A stretch of 51,094 bases of DNA from Prevotella sp. UBA3288 (GCA_002361655.1 DETM01000008.1:13559-64652); one strand, 5' to 3'; shown: positions 27,215 through 35,511, numbered from the stretch's first letter. Numbers and translations: made by a program. The notes: generated from the letters alone by a model not told the origin.

Positions 27215-28597
27215 ATGAAGGGTATGAAGCGTTTTTTGACTATCTTGGGACTGCTGGGGACTATGAGTCTGCAAGCCCGCGACTACAATATCCTGGACTA
27301 TGGTGCCAAGAGCGACACTACGGTGCTGTGCACTGCTGCCCTTCAGTGGTGCATAGACCGTTGCTCTGCCGATGGTGGCGGCCGTGTGGTCATCCCGACA
27401 GGCCATTACAAGACCGGCACCATCATTCTCAAGTCGGATGTCCACCTGCATTTGGAACAGGGCGCCACGCTCTACGGTTCTACAGACCTGAGGGACTACC
27501 GTCGGGTGAAGACCAACTACGTGTCGCTGCGGACCCATGTCGAAACCATCCAACTCATCTATGCCGACTCCGTGGAGAACGTGGTCATCGACGGCTATGG
27601 TACCATCGACGGACAAGGGCGTGCCTTCAGGAAATTGTCATGGAACGACGAGGGCATTACCCGTCCACACCTGTTACGCTTCGTGCAGAGCCGCAACATC
27701 TCCGTCAAGGACATCACCCTCCGCAACAGCGGATGCTGGATGCAACACTATCTGGCCTGCGACCGGGTGCGCATCGACGGCATCAGGATCTTTAATCGCA
27801 ACAACTATAACAATGATGCCCTCGATTTGGACGGCTGCCACGACGTGGTGGTTAGCGGACTCATTGCCGACAGCGACGACGACGGCATCACGCTCAAGAG
27901 CACTTCGCCGCGACTGTGCGAAAATGTCACCATCAGCAACTGCGTGGTCAGCAGCCATTGCAACGCTGTCAAACTGGGCACCGAGACCAATGGCGGCTTC
28001 CGCAATATCAATATCAGCGGCATCGTGGTCAAGCCTAGCAGCGACCAACTTGAAAAGTTCTTCGGACAGTGGATTGGCTCGTCGGCCGTCTCGCTAGAAA
28101 TCGTCGATGGCGGCGTGATGGAAAATGTCAATATCAGTGATTTTACCGTCGAAGGCACTGAGTCGCCCATCTTTGTCCGTCTGGGCAACCGTGGCCGTGG
28201 TTATATAGCCGAAGACCTTGATGCCGGCAAGATTATCCCCATCGACCATGTAGGGCGTATCAGCGGCATTCATCTCGACAACATTCAGATTCGCCATGCC
28301 GGCTCTATGGGCTGTAGTATCACCGGTCTGCCCAATCATCCTGTGGAGAATGTTACGTTGAGCCATATCACCCTGCATCACAAAGGAGGTATCACACTGG
28401 CCGACCTGCCGGCCATCAACGACAGCATCAAGGACGAGAAGGAGAAAGACTATCCTGAGTCGACAATGTGGGGCTACCTGCCTGCTAAAGGCTTCTATGT
28501 ACGCCATGCCCGCAACATCAGGTTCGCCGACGTACAAGTGCTCACCGACGAGCCCGATGTCCGTCAAGAGATTGTTAGAGAGGATATCGACGAATAG
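27215..28597 (+). CDS. Glycoside hydrolase family 28-like (polygalacturonase-type) protein
   Basis: Predicted exported pectinase-type hydrolase on a right-handed beta-helix. The 460-aa protein has a signal peptide (MKGMKRFLTILGLLGTMSLQA) followed by the YNILDYGAKSDTTVLCTAAL opening common to this clan. Catalytic-site words are present but altered: NNDALDLDG in place of NTDGxD, DSDDDGITLKS with the aspartate pair, and SSHCNAVKLGTET in place of GHG. The histidine is kept but the flanking glycines are not. Nearest to the divergent GH28 forms of gut Bacteroidota; other uronic-acid substrates are possible. Follows the OPT gene by 26 bp. The last codons are duplicated just downstream. Confidence 0.85.
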   Translation: MKGMKRFLTILGLLGTMSLQARDYNILDYGAKSDTTVLCTAALQWCIDRCSADGGGRVVIPTGHYKTGTIILKSDVHLHLEQGATLYGSTDLRDYRRVKTNYVSLRTHVETIQLIYADSVENVVIDGYGTIDGQGRAFRKLSWNDEGITRPHLLRFVQSRNISVKDITLRNSGCWMQHYLACDRVRIDGIRIFNRNNYNNDALDLDGCHDVVVSGLIADSDDDGITLKSTSPRLCENVTISNCVVSSHCNAVKLGTETNGGFRNINISGIVVKPSSDQLEKFFGQWIGSSAVSLEIVDGGVMENVNISDFTVEGTESPIFVRLGNRGRGYIAEDLDAGKIIPIDHVGRISGIHLDNIQIRHAGSMGCSITGLPNHPVENVTLSHITLHHKGGITLADLPAINDSIKDEKEKDYPESTMWGYLPAKGFYVRHARNIRFADVQVLTDEPDVRQEIVREDIDE

Positions 28598-28633
28598 TAA
28601 CAACAGACCATAGAGGATACTGACGAATAGTAA
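28579..28633 (+). repeat. Imperfect duplication spanning the end of the GH28-like gene
   Basis: 22-nt units at 28579-28600 and 28612-28633 differ at two positions (AGAGGATAtcGACGAATAGTAA against ct), period 33 bp. The first copy includes the stop codon TAG. Confidence 0.7.
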
Positions 28634-28651
28634 ACGAGACCAGTCGACAAC

Positions 28652-29476
28652 ATGATTTTCGCAAGAGACAAGAGTCAGATGTGCAACAACCTGTTGCAGT
28701 TCGCCCATGTTTATGCCTGGGGTAGGGAACATGGACGGCGTGTGATATCGATGCGCTTCAGTTACAAGTATCCCTATTTCAAGATTTCTCATTCACGTTA
28801 TGTCAGTTTTCCGCTGTACGTCTTGGCCAAGGCTCTGGCCGCCCTTAAGGTGTTGCCTACGGCCAGTTACAAACATGCCGAGTGCGACCCTGTGGCACTC
28901 GAGCAGAAGATGTTGCGCCATCGCCATATAGTGGTCAGCGGATGGTATGTGCACTTCTATGACCTCTTCTTGAAATATCGCGATGAAATTTGTGATTTAT
29001 TTACCATTGAACCGCAATACACAGAGCCCGTCAAGGCCAAGATGAAGGCGTGGACAGGCCTCAGGCTGGGAGTCCACATCCGCCGCGGCGACTATGCAGC
29101 GTGGAAAAATGGTGCCTACTACTACGACGATGCGGTATATGCCGATTTTATCGCTCAATTCGCATCCTTGATGCCTGGGAAAGACATCGACGTGTTTCTC
29201 TCGACTAACGACCCCCGGATGACGGCAACAACATTCGAGTCGCTCCTCAGCGACGAGGGTTGCCGTCTGCGTATTCATCTGATGGGTGGCAATGCTGTCG
29301 AGGACCTCTATATGCTCTCCGAGTGTGACTTTATCATCGGTCCGCCTAGCACATACTCACTCGTGGCTTCCATGTATCGCGACATTCCGCTATGCCGCAT
29401 GGACCAAGTGAGTGACGGGCGGCTGACGCTCGACGACTTCAAATCCTTCGACTACTGGTTTCGGAGAATTGTTTGA
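28652..29476 (+). CDS. Alpha-1,2-fucosyltransferase-like (GT11-type) glycosyltransferase
   Basis: The 274-aa protein shows the two features of GT11/O-fucosyltransferase-like GT-B enzymes. These are an N-terminal SQMCNNLLQFAHVYAWGREHG, equivalent to the GxGNQxFQYA loop, and the nucleotide-sugar motif VHIRRGDYAAWKNG near residues 131-144. Towards the end DFIIGPPSTYSLVASMY fits the conserved serine-rich acceptor or donor region. No membrane segment is present, so it is cytoplasmic. It sits between the GH28-like gene and a GT87-like membrane protein, suggesting glycan synthesis. The N-terminal loop is divergent, so donor and linkage are uncertain. Confidence 0.78.
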   Translation: MIFARDKSQMCNNLLQFAHVYAWGREHGRRVISMRFSYKYPYFKISHSRYVSFPLYVLAKALAALKVLPTASYKHAECDPVALEQKMLRHRHIVVSGWYVHFYDLFLKYRDEICDLFTIEPQYTEPVKAKMKAWTGLRLGVHIRRGDYAAWKNGAYYYDDAVYADFIAQFASLMPGKDIDVFLSTNDPRMTATTFESLLSDEGCRLRIHLMGGNAVEDLYMLSECDFIIGPPSTYSLVASMYRDIPLCRMDQVSDGRLTLDDFKSFDYWFRRIV

Positions 29477-29486
29477 CCTTAGACTC

Positions 29487-29519
29487 TTGAAGATTGACCC
29501 TTGAAGATTAGAAATTGAA
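29487..29519 (+). repeat. Short tandem purine-rich repeats before the GT87-like gene
   Basis: CTTGAAGATTGAC, CCTTGAAGATTAG and AAATTGAAG follow each other directly. Similar GARTTGAGA-type spacers occur at about 23949, 38606 and 41882 just ahead of or between genes. Confidence 0.45.
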
Positions 29520-29522
29520 GCT

Positions 29523-30809
29523 ATGGATAGAATAAAGGCATTTTTCAACTTGCCCTTCTGGCGCAACCAGTGGACGCTGTTCTCACTGTGGATGCTGATG
29601 GTTGTCATCTCCGTTGCCCTCCACATGCACAACTTCAACAACTTCCTGATATATAAGTTCACCTTTTGGCATGCCGCTCAGGGGCGTAGTATTTTCGAGA
29701 ACCACGGCGACCACTTCGACGTGAACCACTATGGCCCTATCTTCAGTCTCATCATCGCTCCCTTCGCCATTGTGCCTTCCATTTGGGTGGGAGTAGCCCT
29801 ATGGCATCTGGCATTGGCACTGCTCCTCTGGTGGGCTATCAAGAAGAGCACGCTGACCGTTGAACAGCAGGTGGTGGTCGTTTGGCTGACGGCCCACGAG
29901 ATGCTCAACGCCCTTGGCATGTCGCAGTTCAATGTGGCCACAGCAGCGATGATTGTGCTCTCCTATGCTGCCATCCACCGTGGTAAGGAGATGTGGGCAG
30001 CCTTCTGGATTGTCCTGGGCACGTTGGTCAAGTTCTATGGCATCGTCGGACTCGTATTTTTCTTCTTTGCCAAGAGCAAGTCGAAGTTCGCGCTATGGTT
30101 GGTTGTATGGACGGTGGTGCTCATGGCTCTACCAATGCCTTTCTTTGGGGTCGGATATGTGGCCGGCCAGTATGTGGAGTGGCTCCAATGCCTGTCAGAG
30201 AAAGCCGACGAGAATATGCTGTCCGACTTCCAGAACATCAGCCTGCTCGGCATGGTGCGCAAGATGGGCTATGCCTTCACTGCCGGACTGCCTGCCTACT
30301 ACGAGGTCTTCGAGACGGCCGGCAAACAGTATGATGCTAATAACTGGTGGGTGGCCACGTGGAGCGACCTGTGGCTCATCATCCCTGCCATGGCCTACAG
30401 TGCCTTGCCTTGGCTCCGCTTCAAGCAGTACCGGTCGCACTCGTTTCAACTGATGTGCCTGGCTCTGGTGCTCATGTTCGTCAACATCTTCAGCACGGGG
30501 GCAGAAAACAGCAGTTACATCATCTCCATGCTGGGTGTGGCTATCTGGTTCTGTGCCGTGCCATGGAAGCGCAGTCGCCTTGACCTCTGCCTGCTTGTCT
30601 TCTGTTTCATCCTCACCTCGCTGTCGTCTACCGATCTCTTTCCTGGCGACCTGCGCACCTACGTCATCCGGGCCTTCTCGTTGAAGGCACTGCCCGTGGT
30701 CGTCATCTGGCTGAAGTTGGTATGGGAGATGTGTACGCGCGACTATATGCAAACAAAAACAGGGTGCACTAACTGCACTAACAGCACTGACCCGCTCTTG
30801 TCTGTTTGA
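29523..30809 (+). CDS. GT87/DUF2029-type polytopic mannosyltransferase-like protein
   Basis: The 428-aa membrane protein has about ten hydrophobic segments. The first (LFSLWMLMVVISVALHMHNF) is followed by a periplasmic loop with GDHFDVNHYGPIFSLIIAPF near residues 62-81; the acidic residues there match the C-type glycosyltransferase pattern of DUF2029/GT87, which use polyprenyl-phosphate sugars. It follows the fucosyltransferase-like gene by 46 bp. The C-terminal tail encodes a 9-nt tandem (three units at 30765-30791), giving a Cys/Thr/Asn-rich end that looks like a recent expansion. Sugar and acceptor unknown. Confidence 0.75.
   Translation: MDRIKAFFNLPFWRNQWTLFSLWMLMVVISVALHMHNFNNFLIYKFTFWHAAQGRSIFENHGDHFDVNHYGPIFSLIIAPFAIVPSIWVGVALWHLALALLLWWAIKKSTLTVEQQVVVVWLTAHEMLNALGMSQFNVATAAMIVLSYAAIHRGKEMWAAFWIVLGTLVKFYGIVGLVFFFFAKSKSKFALWLVVWTVVLMALPMPFFGVGYVAGQYVEWLQCLSEKADENMLSDFQNISLLGMVRKMGYAFTAGLPAYYEVFETAGKQYDANNWWVATWSDLWLIIPAMAYSALPWLRFKQYRSHSFQLMCLALVLMFVNIFSTGAENSSYIISMLGVAIWFCAVPWKRSRLDLCLLVFCFILTSLSSTDLFPGDLRTYVIRAFSLKALPVVVIWLKLVWEMCTRDYMQTKTGCTNCTNSTDPLLSV
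30765..30791 (+). repeat. 9-bp tandem repeat in the GT87-like gene
   Basis: TGCACTAAC, TGCACTAAC, AGCACTGAC: three contiguous in-frame units near the 3' end of the gene. Confidence 0.7.
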
Positions 30810-31142
30810 GCGCGAATTGAGCGGAATTGCCGAGTTTACGCTGATTTTCAAGTATCTCACAAAACTTGAAAGGAGCCAACACCTAACCTAAATGAAGGTA
30901 AGCCCAATGTATAAAGAAGGGCCTTTGGCAGGTTAGGAGTTTATAGCACACCTAACCCTTCAATCATCCTCAATGAAGTTACGTTTCACACCTTGTTCTT
31001 GTTAACCTATAGAAGACTTCGTAGCAGCCTTGTTATTTGGTACACCAAACACAAAAACGCCTATGTGAAAAAAATTCTGCATTTTTCTTGGTGTTTTAAG
31101 GAATAATCTTTACTTTTGCATTCGTCTTAAACATTTAATGTT
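30810..31142. other. Gene-free 333-bp region with alternating inverted repeats
   Basis: No convincing coding frame. CCTAACCT (30882-30889), AGGTTAGG (30930-30937) and CCTAACC (30951-30957) make two mutually exclusive stems. A second inverted repeat TTTGGT-AC-ACCAAA lies at 31036-31049. The 3' end carries the promoter of the next gene. Confidence 0.5.
31088..31118 (+). promoter_or_regulatory. Promoter of the secreted-protein gene
   Basis: TTG (31088-31090), 20-bp spacer, TACTTTTG (31111-31118); ATG 24 bp downstream. Confidence 0.72.
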
Positions 31143-32309
31143 ATGCTAAAACGAGTGTTTCTGTGTTTTTGCCTGCTTATGGCAGGAATCGGTGTCGTCA
31201 AGGCTGGCGATACTTATGTGAAGGTTACTTCACCCAGTGATTTGGTGGTTGGTGGCACGTATATTATGGCGGCGACCAAAGGTGGTGTTACTTATTTGGC
31301 TACATCTTTTAGCGATGTATCTGGCGTACTAAATACGGAGACATCAGGGTTTACTGTTGATGGTAGTACGATTACTATTACTACCGCAAGTCCGCTTGAG
31401 TTTATATTGGGGGGTAATTCAGAGGGATATACACTGAATTTCAATTCAACACAATATTTAGGATATAAAAATCTTAAAAGCAGTGCTTCTTATTTGGAAA
31501 GTGTTACATTAGGTGGCATAAGCGATAAAGAGAGATGGCTTTATATCTCGTCTCAATTTGTTTCTTATGTTAATGGTGAATGGCAACTGGGAATAAGCGG
31601 TGATGCAATTAAAGCAGTTAACGTGACTGCTACTTCTAACACTGCATATTTATATCGTAAAGGTTTTACCACCGTCACCCTCTCATCAGCCTGTACCGAT
31701 GGAGCGCGCTACTATGGCACCTATAGTATAGGTAGTTCCTTTATTGTGCCCAGTGACCTGACGGTATCTGAGATTCAGGTGTCAGACGGAAAACTGGTTG
31801 TTAACAGTTATGAGGCCGGCGATGTGGTGCCTGCGAATACGGGGGTGATGATTAGTGCTGCAACGGCAGGTGCCCATCAGTTGACGTTGTCGAGTGCTGC
31901 GGGTACTTCTCTCTATGGTGCAGGAAATATGCTGCATGCTTCTGGTGAAGGCATCACTGCAGAGGCGATGGCGGCGGCTCATCCAGGCTGTAAGTTCTAT
32001 CGCCTGACGATGCATCTCGGTACGACGCTGGGGTACTATTGGGGTGCTGCCGATGGTGCTGCCTTCGCGCTCAGTGCCAACAAAGCCTATCTGGCTGTGC
32101 CTGCTGCTGCCTCACGTCTGACAGGTTTCGATATGGCTGATGAAGAAAAGCCGACGGGTATAAGCGCTGTGCTAAATGATAAAGAACGAATAAAGAATGA
32201 TAGAGGCCAGACACTAAATGATAAAGTCTTTGACCTGAACGGTCGGACTGTCATTGGCAATGTCAGAGGAGTTGTGATTAAGAACGGAAAGAAATTATTA
32301 AACAAGTAA
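31143..32309 (+). CDS. Secreted protein with T9SS-like C-terminal segment, function unknown
   Basis: The 388-aa protein has a signal peptide (MLKRVFLCFCLLMAGIGVVKA). The body is rich in Ser, Thr, Gly and Ala and looks all-beta; it is not a family I can name. A middle segment (GYKNLKSSASYLESVTLGG) and the later ANTGVMISA...LSANKAYLAVP part resemble beta-sandwich domains seen in Prevotella surface proteins. The last 30 residues (VFDLNGRTV...GVVIKNGKKLLNK) match the pattern of the type A sorting domain of type IX secretion. The codons just before it come from AT-rich repeats (CTAAATGATAAAG at 32172 and 32213). A 56-aa gene starts directly at the next base. Confidence 0.72.
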   Translation: MLKRVFLCFCLLMAGIGVVKAGDTYVKVTSPSDLVVGGTYIMAATKGGVTYLATSFSDVSGVLNTETSGFTVDGSTITITTASPLEFILGGNSEGYTLNFNSTQYLGYKNLKSSASYLESVTLGGISDKERWLYISSQFVSYVNGEWQLGISGDAIKAVNVTATSNTAYLYRKGFTTVTLSSACTDGARYYGTYSIGSSFIVPSDLTVSEIQVSDGKLVVNSYEAGDVVPANTGVMISAATAGAHQLTLSSAAGTSLYGAGNMLHASGEGITAEAMAAAHPGCKFYRLTMHLGTTLGYYWGAADGAAFALSANKAYLAVPAAASRLTGFDMADEEKPTGISAVLNDKERIKNDRGQTLNDKVFDLNGRTVIGNVRGVVIKNGKKLLNK

Positions 32310-32480
32310 ATGACTATGAAACGCTATATAAAACCAGAGACAAGTGTTCATCGTGTGATGTGTGAATCGCAGTTGTTAACCGGCACCGGTGTACAGTCAG
32401 GTGATCCCGTGCAGGAGGTCTATCGGGAGGAGGATGTCTCCTATAGCCGGTCTGCGGTATGGGACGACGCTGAGGAGTAG
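32310..32480 (+). CDS. 56-aa small protein directly downstream of the secreted protein
   Basis: ATG 32310 begins immediately after the preceding TAA (32307-32309); an alternative ATG is 32316. The product opens MTMKRYIKPETSVHRVMCES, continues QLLTGTGVQSGDP and ends in an acidic tail (VWDDAEE). The pattern K-R/K-Y-I-x-P, a hydrophobic or cysteine-containing middle and LLTGTG resembles many short unannotated Prevotella proteins that I recognise by layout but cannot assign. There is no signal peptide or membrane helix. Zero spacing argues for translational coupling to the secreted protein. Codon use looks normal. Function unknown. Confidence 0.65.
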   Translation: MTMKRYIKPETSVHRVMCESQLLTGTGVQSGDPVQEVYREEDVSYSRSAVWDDAEE

Positions 32481-32517
32481 GCATCATGTCCTTTGCCGTG
32501 GCTGGCTTTTGCCGTGG

Positions 32518-33402
32518 TTATCCTTTACCGTGGCGGAATGCACTGGGCGAGACTCCCAAGTGCTTGCGGACGTAGGAGCCGAAATGCGACATATTGGAAA
32601 AGCCCAGTTTTGCCGATATCTCCTTGATGCTGAGGTTGCTGCTACGCAGGTAGAAACGTATCTCCTCTATGGTGTACTGTATGACCCAGTCAGAGGCTGT
32701 CTTGTTGCTGTATTTCAGGCAGAGCATTGTCAGATATTTGGGCGTGATGGCCAGTTGAGAGGCGTAGTGGGCTATAGGTTGGCGCTTAACGGGGCTGCCC
32801 GAGACGAGGCTCAGGAAGCGGTTGAACAGAATTTTGCCTTGCGACAGGCGCTGGTTGCTTTCCGTCTCAGGCCTGTTGGCCAGAATCCAGCAGATCTCCA
32901 GCAGTTGGATACGGACAAGCGACATGAGAATCTCTCGCGGTGACCTTTCGTGCTGGTTGGAAATCTTTGATTGAATCAGAGAGAAATAGAGCATGAACTC
33001 CTCGTTGCACACGTTGGAAATGGACACAACATTCATCTGGTTGACATAGACGGCTTGGTGCCAGACGTCAACTTTGTCGCGCAGGAGTTCGCGGATGATA
33101 TGGTCCGACAGTAGCAGCACACGACATCCGAAGTCATCGCTATGCTCGCTGTCTTCCAGACGGACATTAGGCGGACAGATCAGCAAGTCGCCCTGTCCGA
33201 ACTCGATGGTTCTGCCGTTGGTGGCCATCTTGCTGTGGCCCGACAGGCCTAGGGCGATGACGTTGGTCATCGGCTTGGGTGGATACAGGAGTGTGATATC
33301 CTTAACAGAGTCGAGCACCTGCACATCGCCATCGTTATACTCAATGACAAGGTTGGTGAAGTCTATGTATCCATGTTGAGGGTTTTTAGATAGGTTGGGC
33401 AT
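32518..33402 (-). CDS. AraC-family transcriptional regulator
   Basis: From ATG 33402 the protein is 294 aa. The N-terminal 150 or so residues form a cupin-like sensing region (GLSGHSKMATNGRTIEFGQGDLLICPPNV near 48-76). The C-terminal 100 residues are the double helix-turn-helix AraC domain: HYASQLAITPKYLTMLCLKY, then IKEISAKLGFSNMSHFGSYVRKHLGVSP near residues 262-289. A GTG nine codons upstream is rejected because it would precede the apparent promoter. It converges on the small-protein gene and lies upstream of ptb-buk on the same strand reading order (buk ends 127 bp before it). Ligand and targets unknown. Confidence 0.9.
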   Translation of the reverse strand: MPNLSKNPQHGYIDFTNLVIEYNDGDVQVLDSVKDITLLYPPKPMTNVIALGLSGHSKMATNGRTIEFGQGDLLICPPNVRLEDSEHSDDFGCRVLLLSDHIIRELLRDKVDVWHQAVYVNQMNVVSISNVCNEEFMLYFSLIQSKISNQHERSPREILMSLVRIQLLEICWILANRPETESNQRLSQGKILFNRFLSLVSGSPVKRQPIAHYASQLAITPKYLTMLCLKYSNKTASDWVIQYTIEEIRFYLRSSNLSIKEISAKLGFSNMSHFGSYVRKHLGVSPSAFRHGKG

Positions 33403-33528
33403 GCGCTTGTTATTTTCCGCAAATATCACTATTTTTTTTCAGATAACGATGCACAAATAGAGAGAAATGATGTCGGTTTTTACTACTACTTCCGTTATCC
33501 GTTAGTAATGGAGTGATTTTGAACAGTC

Positions 33529-34596
33529 TTAAGCGTATTCTAGTACGTCTCGTTGGCCGCGCATGACGGCCAGCGCATTGAGGGCGAGGGCTTCCATCTC
33601 GTCTTCGCCGGGAAAGCAATAGGTGGGTGCCAGAAACTCTATGCGCCTGCGCAGACGACTGATGACATACTGTGAGCGAGCCAGTCCGCCGGTGAGCAGA
33701 ATGGCGTCGACCTGTCCGCAGAAGACTGCTCCGAGACCGCAGATATTCTTGGCCACGTGGTAGATCATGGCGTTGAGCACGGTCTCGGCATGTTTGTCGC
33801 CGGCGGCGATACGCTGTTCTATCTCCTTGACGTCGCTGGTGCCGAGGTGGGCGTTGAGACCAGCCTTGCCGGCCAGTCGCTTGAGGAGTTGCTTCTCAGA
33901 GTATTTGCCGCTGAAACTGAGGCGGATCAGGTCGGCAGCGGGCAGTGAGCCGGCCCGTTCGGGCGAGAAGGGCCCTTCGCCGTCGAGGGCATTGTTGGCA
34001 TCGACGGCCCGTCCATGCTCATGGGCAGCGACCGAGATGCCTCCACCGAGGTGGCAGATGATGAGGTTGAGGTCTTCGTAGCGCTTGCCTATCTCCTGGG
34101 CGAATCTTCGGGCGATGGCGCGCTGGTTCAGGGCGTGCCAGATGCAGATGCGGTTCATCAGTGGCGAGCCACTGATGCGGGCATAGTCGTTGAGCTCGTC
34201 CACAACGCCGGGGTCGGCAATGAAGGCACGGCAGCCTGGAATCTGTGTGGCGATGTCGTGGGCAATAAGGCATCCCAGGTTGCAGGCGTGGTTGTGCATG
34301 GCGATGCCGTTGTGGGTGTCGTCGAGCATGCGCTGATTGATCTCGTAAACGCCGCCGGCAATGGGTTTGACGAGACCGCCACGCCCGATGACGGCCTCAA
34401 AGGTCATGGGCACGTTCATGCGCTGCAGTTCGCTGAGCACGAGTTGTTTACGGAAGTCCATCTGGTCGAGCACATCGTCGAACTGTGCCAGTTGCTCGTT
34501 GGTATGGGTAATGCTGCGTAGCACCATCGGCTTCTCGTCTTCGTAGACGGCCATCTTGGTGGAAGTGGAACCGGGGTTGATGACTAGGATTAACAT
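33529..34596 (-). CDS. buk: Butyrate kinase (acetokinase superfamily)
   Basis: Interconverts butyryl phosphate plus ADP with butyrate plus ATP; related enzymes also take branched-chain acyl groups. The 355-aa protein has the ASKHA fold: the N-terminal phosphate loop INPGSTSTKMAVYEDE, GRGGLVKPIAGGVYEIN near residues 71-87, ICHLGGGISVAAHEHGRAVD, DGEGPFSPERAGSLP and the adenosine loop LLTGGLARSQ near 312-321, all matching Buk rather than AckA. Directly behind ptb (27-bp gap), forming the classic ptb-buk pair. Acyl specificity cannot be told from sequence. Confidence 0.93.
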   Translation of the reverse strand: MLILVINPGSTSTKMAVYEDEKPMVLRSITHTNEQLAQFDDVLDQMDFRKQLVLSELQRMNVPMTFEAVIGRGGLVKPIAGGVYEINQRMLDDTHNGIAMHNHACNLGCLIAHDIATQIPGCRAFIADPGVVDELNDYARISGSPLMNRICIWHALNQRAIARRFAQEIGKRYEDLNLIICHLGGGISVAAHEHGRAVDANNALDGEGPFSPERAGSLPAADLIRLSFSGKYSEKQLLKRLAGKAGLNAHLGTSDVKEIEQRIAAGDKHAETVLNAMIYHVAKNICGLGAVFCGQVDAILLTGGLARSQYVISRLRRRIEFLAPTYCFPGEDEMEALALNALAVMRGQRDVLEYA

Positions 34597-34623
34597 AGGC
34601 TTTAGAATGTTTCTTAGTGATAA

Positions 34624-35457
34624 TCAGACGCAGGCCAGCGCCAGCGAGTAGAATTTGTTGTCGGCAGAGTCGGCTCGAGAGGTGAGCACCACTGGCACCT
34701 GTGGCCCCTGCAGGATGGCTGCCGTCTGTGCCTGGCAAAACAGGGTGATGGTCTTGTAGAAGACGTTGCCGGCTTGGATGTCGGGGAAGATAAGGGCGTC
34801 AGAGCGGCCTTCGAGTGGCGAGGTGAGCCCCTTTTTGTGCAGAGCGGCTGGCGATAGCGAGGTCTTCAGGTCCAATGGGCCGTCGACGATGCAAGGTCCG
34901 AAGACGCCTGTCTTCGACTTCTCTACCAATTCCTGGTACTCTACGGTGCAGGGGAAATGTTTGGCGTTGACTTTTTCGGAACAGTTGATGAGGGCCACCC
35001 TGGGTTCGCCGACACCCATCTTGCGGCAGAGGTTGAGCAGGTAGACCAATTGCTGCTCGCGCTGTTCCTTGGTGGGATAGGGGATGACGGCCACGTCGGT
35101 CATGAAGAGCAGTTTGTCGTACATGGGCAATTTAGCACAGGTCAGATGGGTGAGCACCTGTCCCTTGGGCAGGATGCCCGTCTCTTTGTTGAGGATGGCC
35201 TTGAGCAGGTTGTCTGTGTTGAGCAGTCCCTTCTGGATGACGTCAGCCTTGCCTTCACGTACCAGCGCCACAGCCTTGGCGGCTGCCACATCAACATCGG
35301 CATCCTCCACCCAGACAGGCTCGGCAAAACCAGCCTCTGAGGCTCTCTCTACAGCACCCCTGGTGCTCTCGTCGGGGCATACGACAGCCACGCGTCGGCG
35401 CATGGCAGTCTGACGCAGGTGGTTCACTAACTCATCGAAACACTGTATTGCTTTCAT
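34624..35457 (-). CDS. ptb: Phosphate butyryltransferase (phosphotransacetylase family)
   Basis: Converts butyryl-CoA plus phosphate to butyryl phosphate plus CoA, feeding butyrate kinase. From ATG 35457 it is 277 aa, the short Ptb form without Pta extra domains. Typical segments are VQKGLLNTDNLLKAI-like IQKGLLNTDNLLKAILNKE near 84-102, LTHLTCAKLPMYDKLLFMTDVAVIPYP and the C-terminal DALIFPDIQAGNVFYKTI and GPQVPVVLTSRADSADNKFYSLA region. Fourteen extra upstream codons in frame are rejected since they run through the TATCTTTG promoter element. Cotranscribed with buk. The pair could make ATP from amino-acid-derived acyl-CoA or activate acids. Confidence 0.92.
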   Translation of the reverse strand: MKAIQCFDELVNHLRQTAMRRRVAVVCPDESTRGAVERASEAGFAEPVWVEDADVDVAAAKAVALVREGKADVIQKGLLNTDNLLKAILNKETGILPKGQVLTHLTCAKLPMYDKLLFMTDVAVIPYPTKEQREQQLVYLLNLCRKMGVGEPRVALINCSEKVNAKHFPCTVEYQELVEKSKTGVFGPCIVDGPLDLKTSLSPAALHKKGLTSPLEGRSDALIFPDIQAGNVFYKTITLFCQAQTAAILQGPQVPVVLTSRADSADNKFYSLALACV

Positions 35458-35473
35458 TTTTTCTTCTTTTTTG

Positions 35474-35481
35474 CAAAGATA
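35474..35481 (-). promoter_or_regulatory. ptb-buk promoter -7 element
   Basis: Minus-strand TATCTTTG ends 16 bp before the ptb ATG, so the leader is about 10 nt. Confidence 0.68.
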
Positions 35482-35511
35482 CGAATTATTTTGGAGCAAA
35501 AGAAGATGGTG

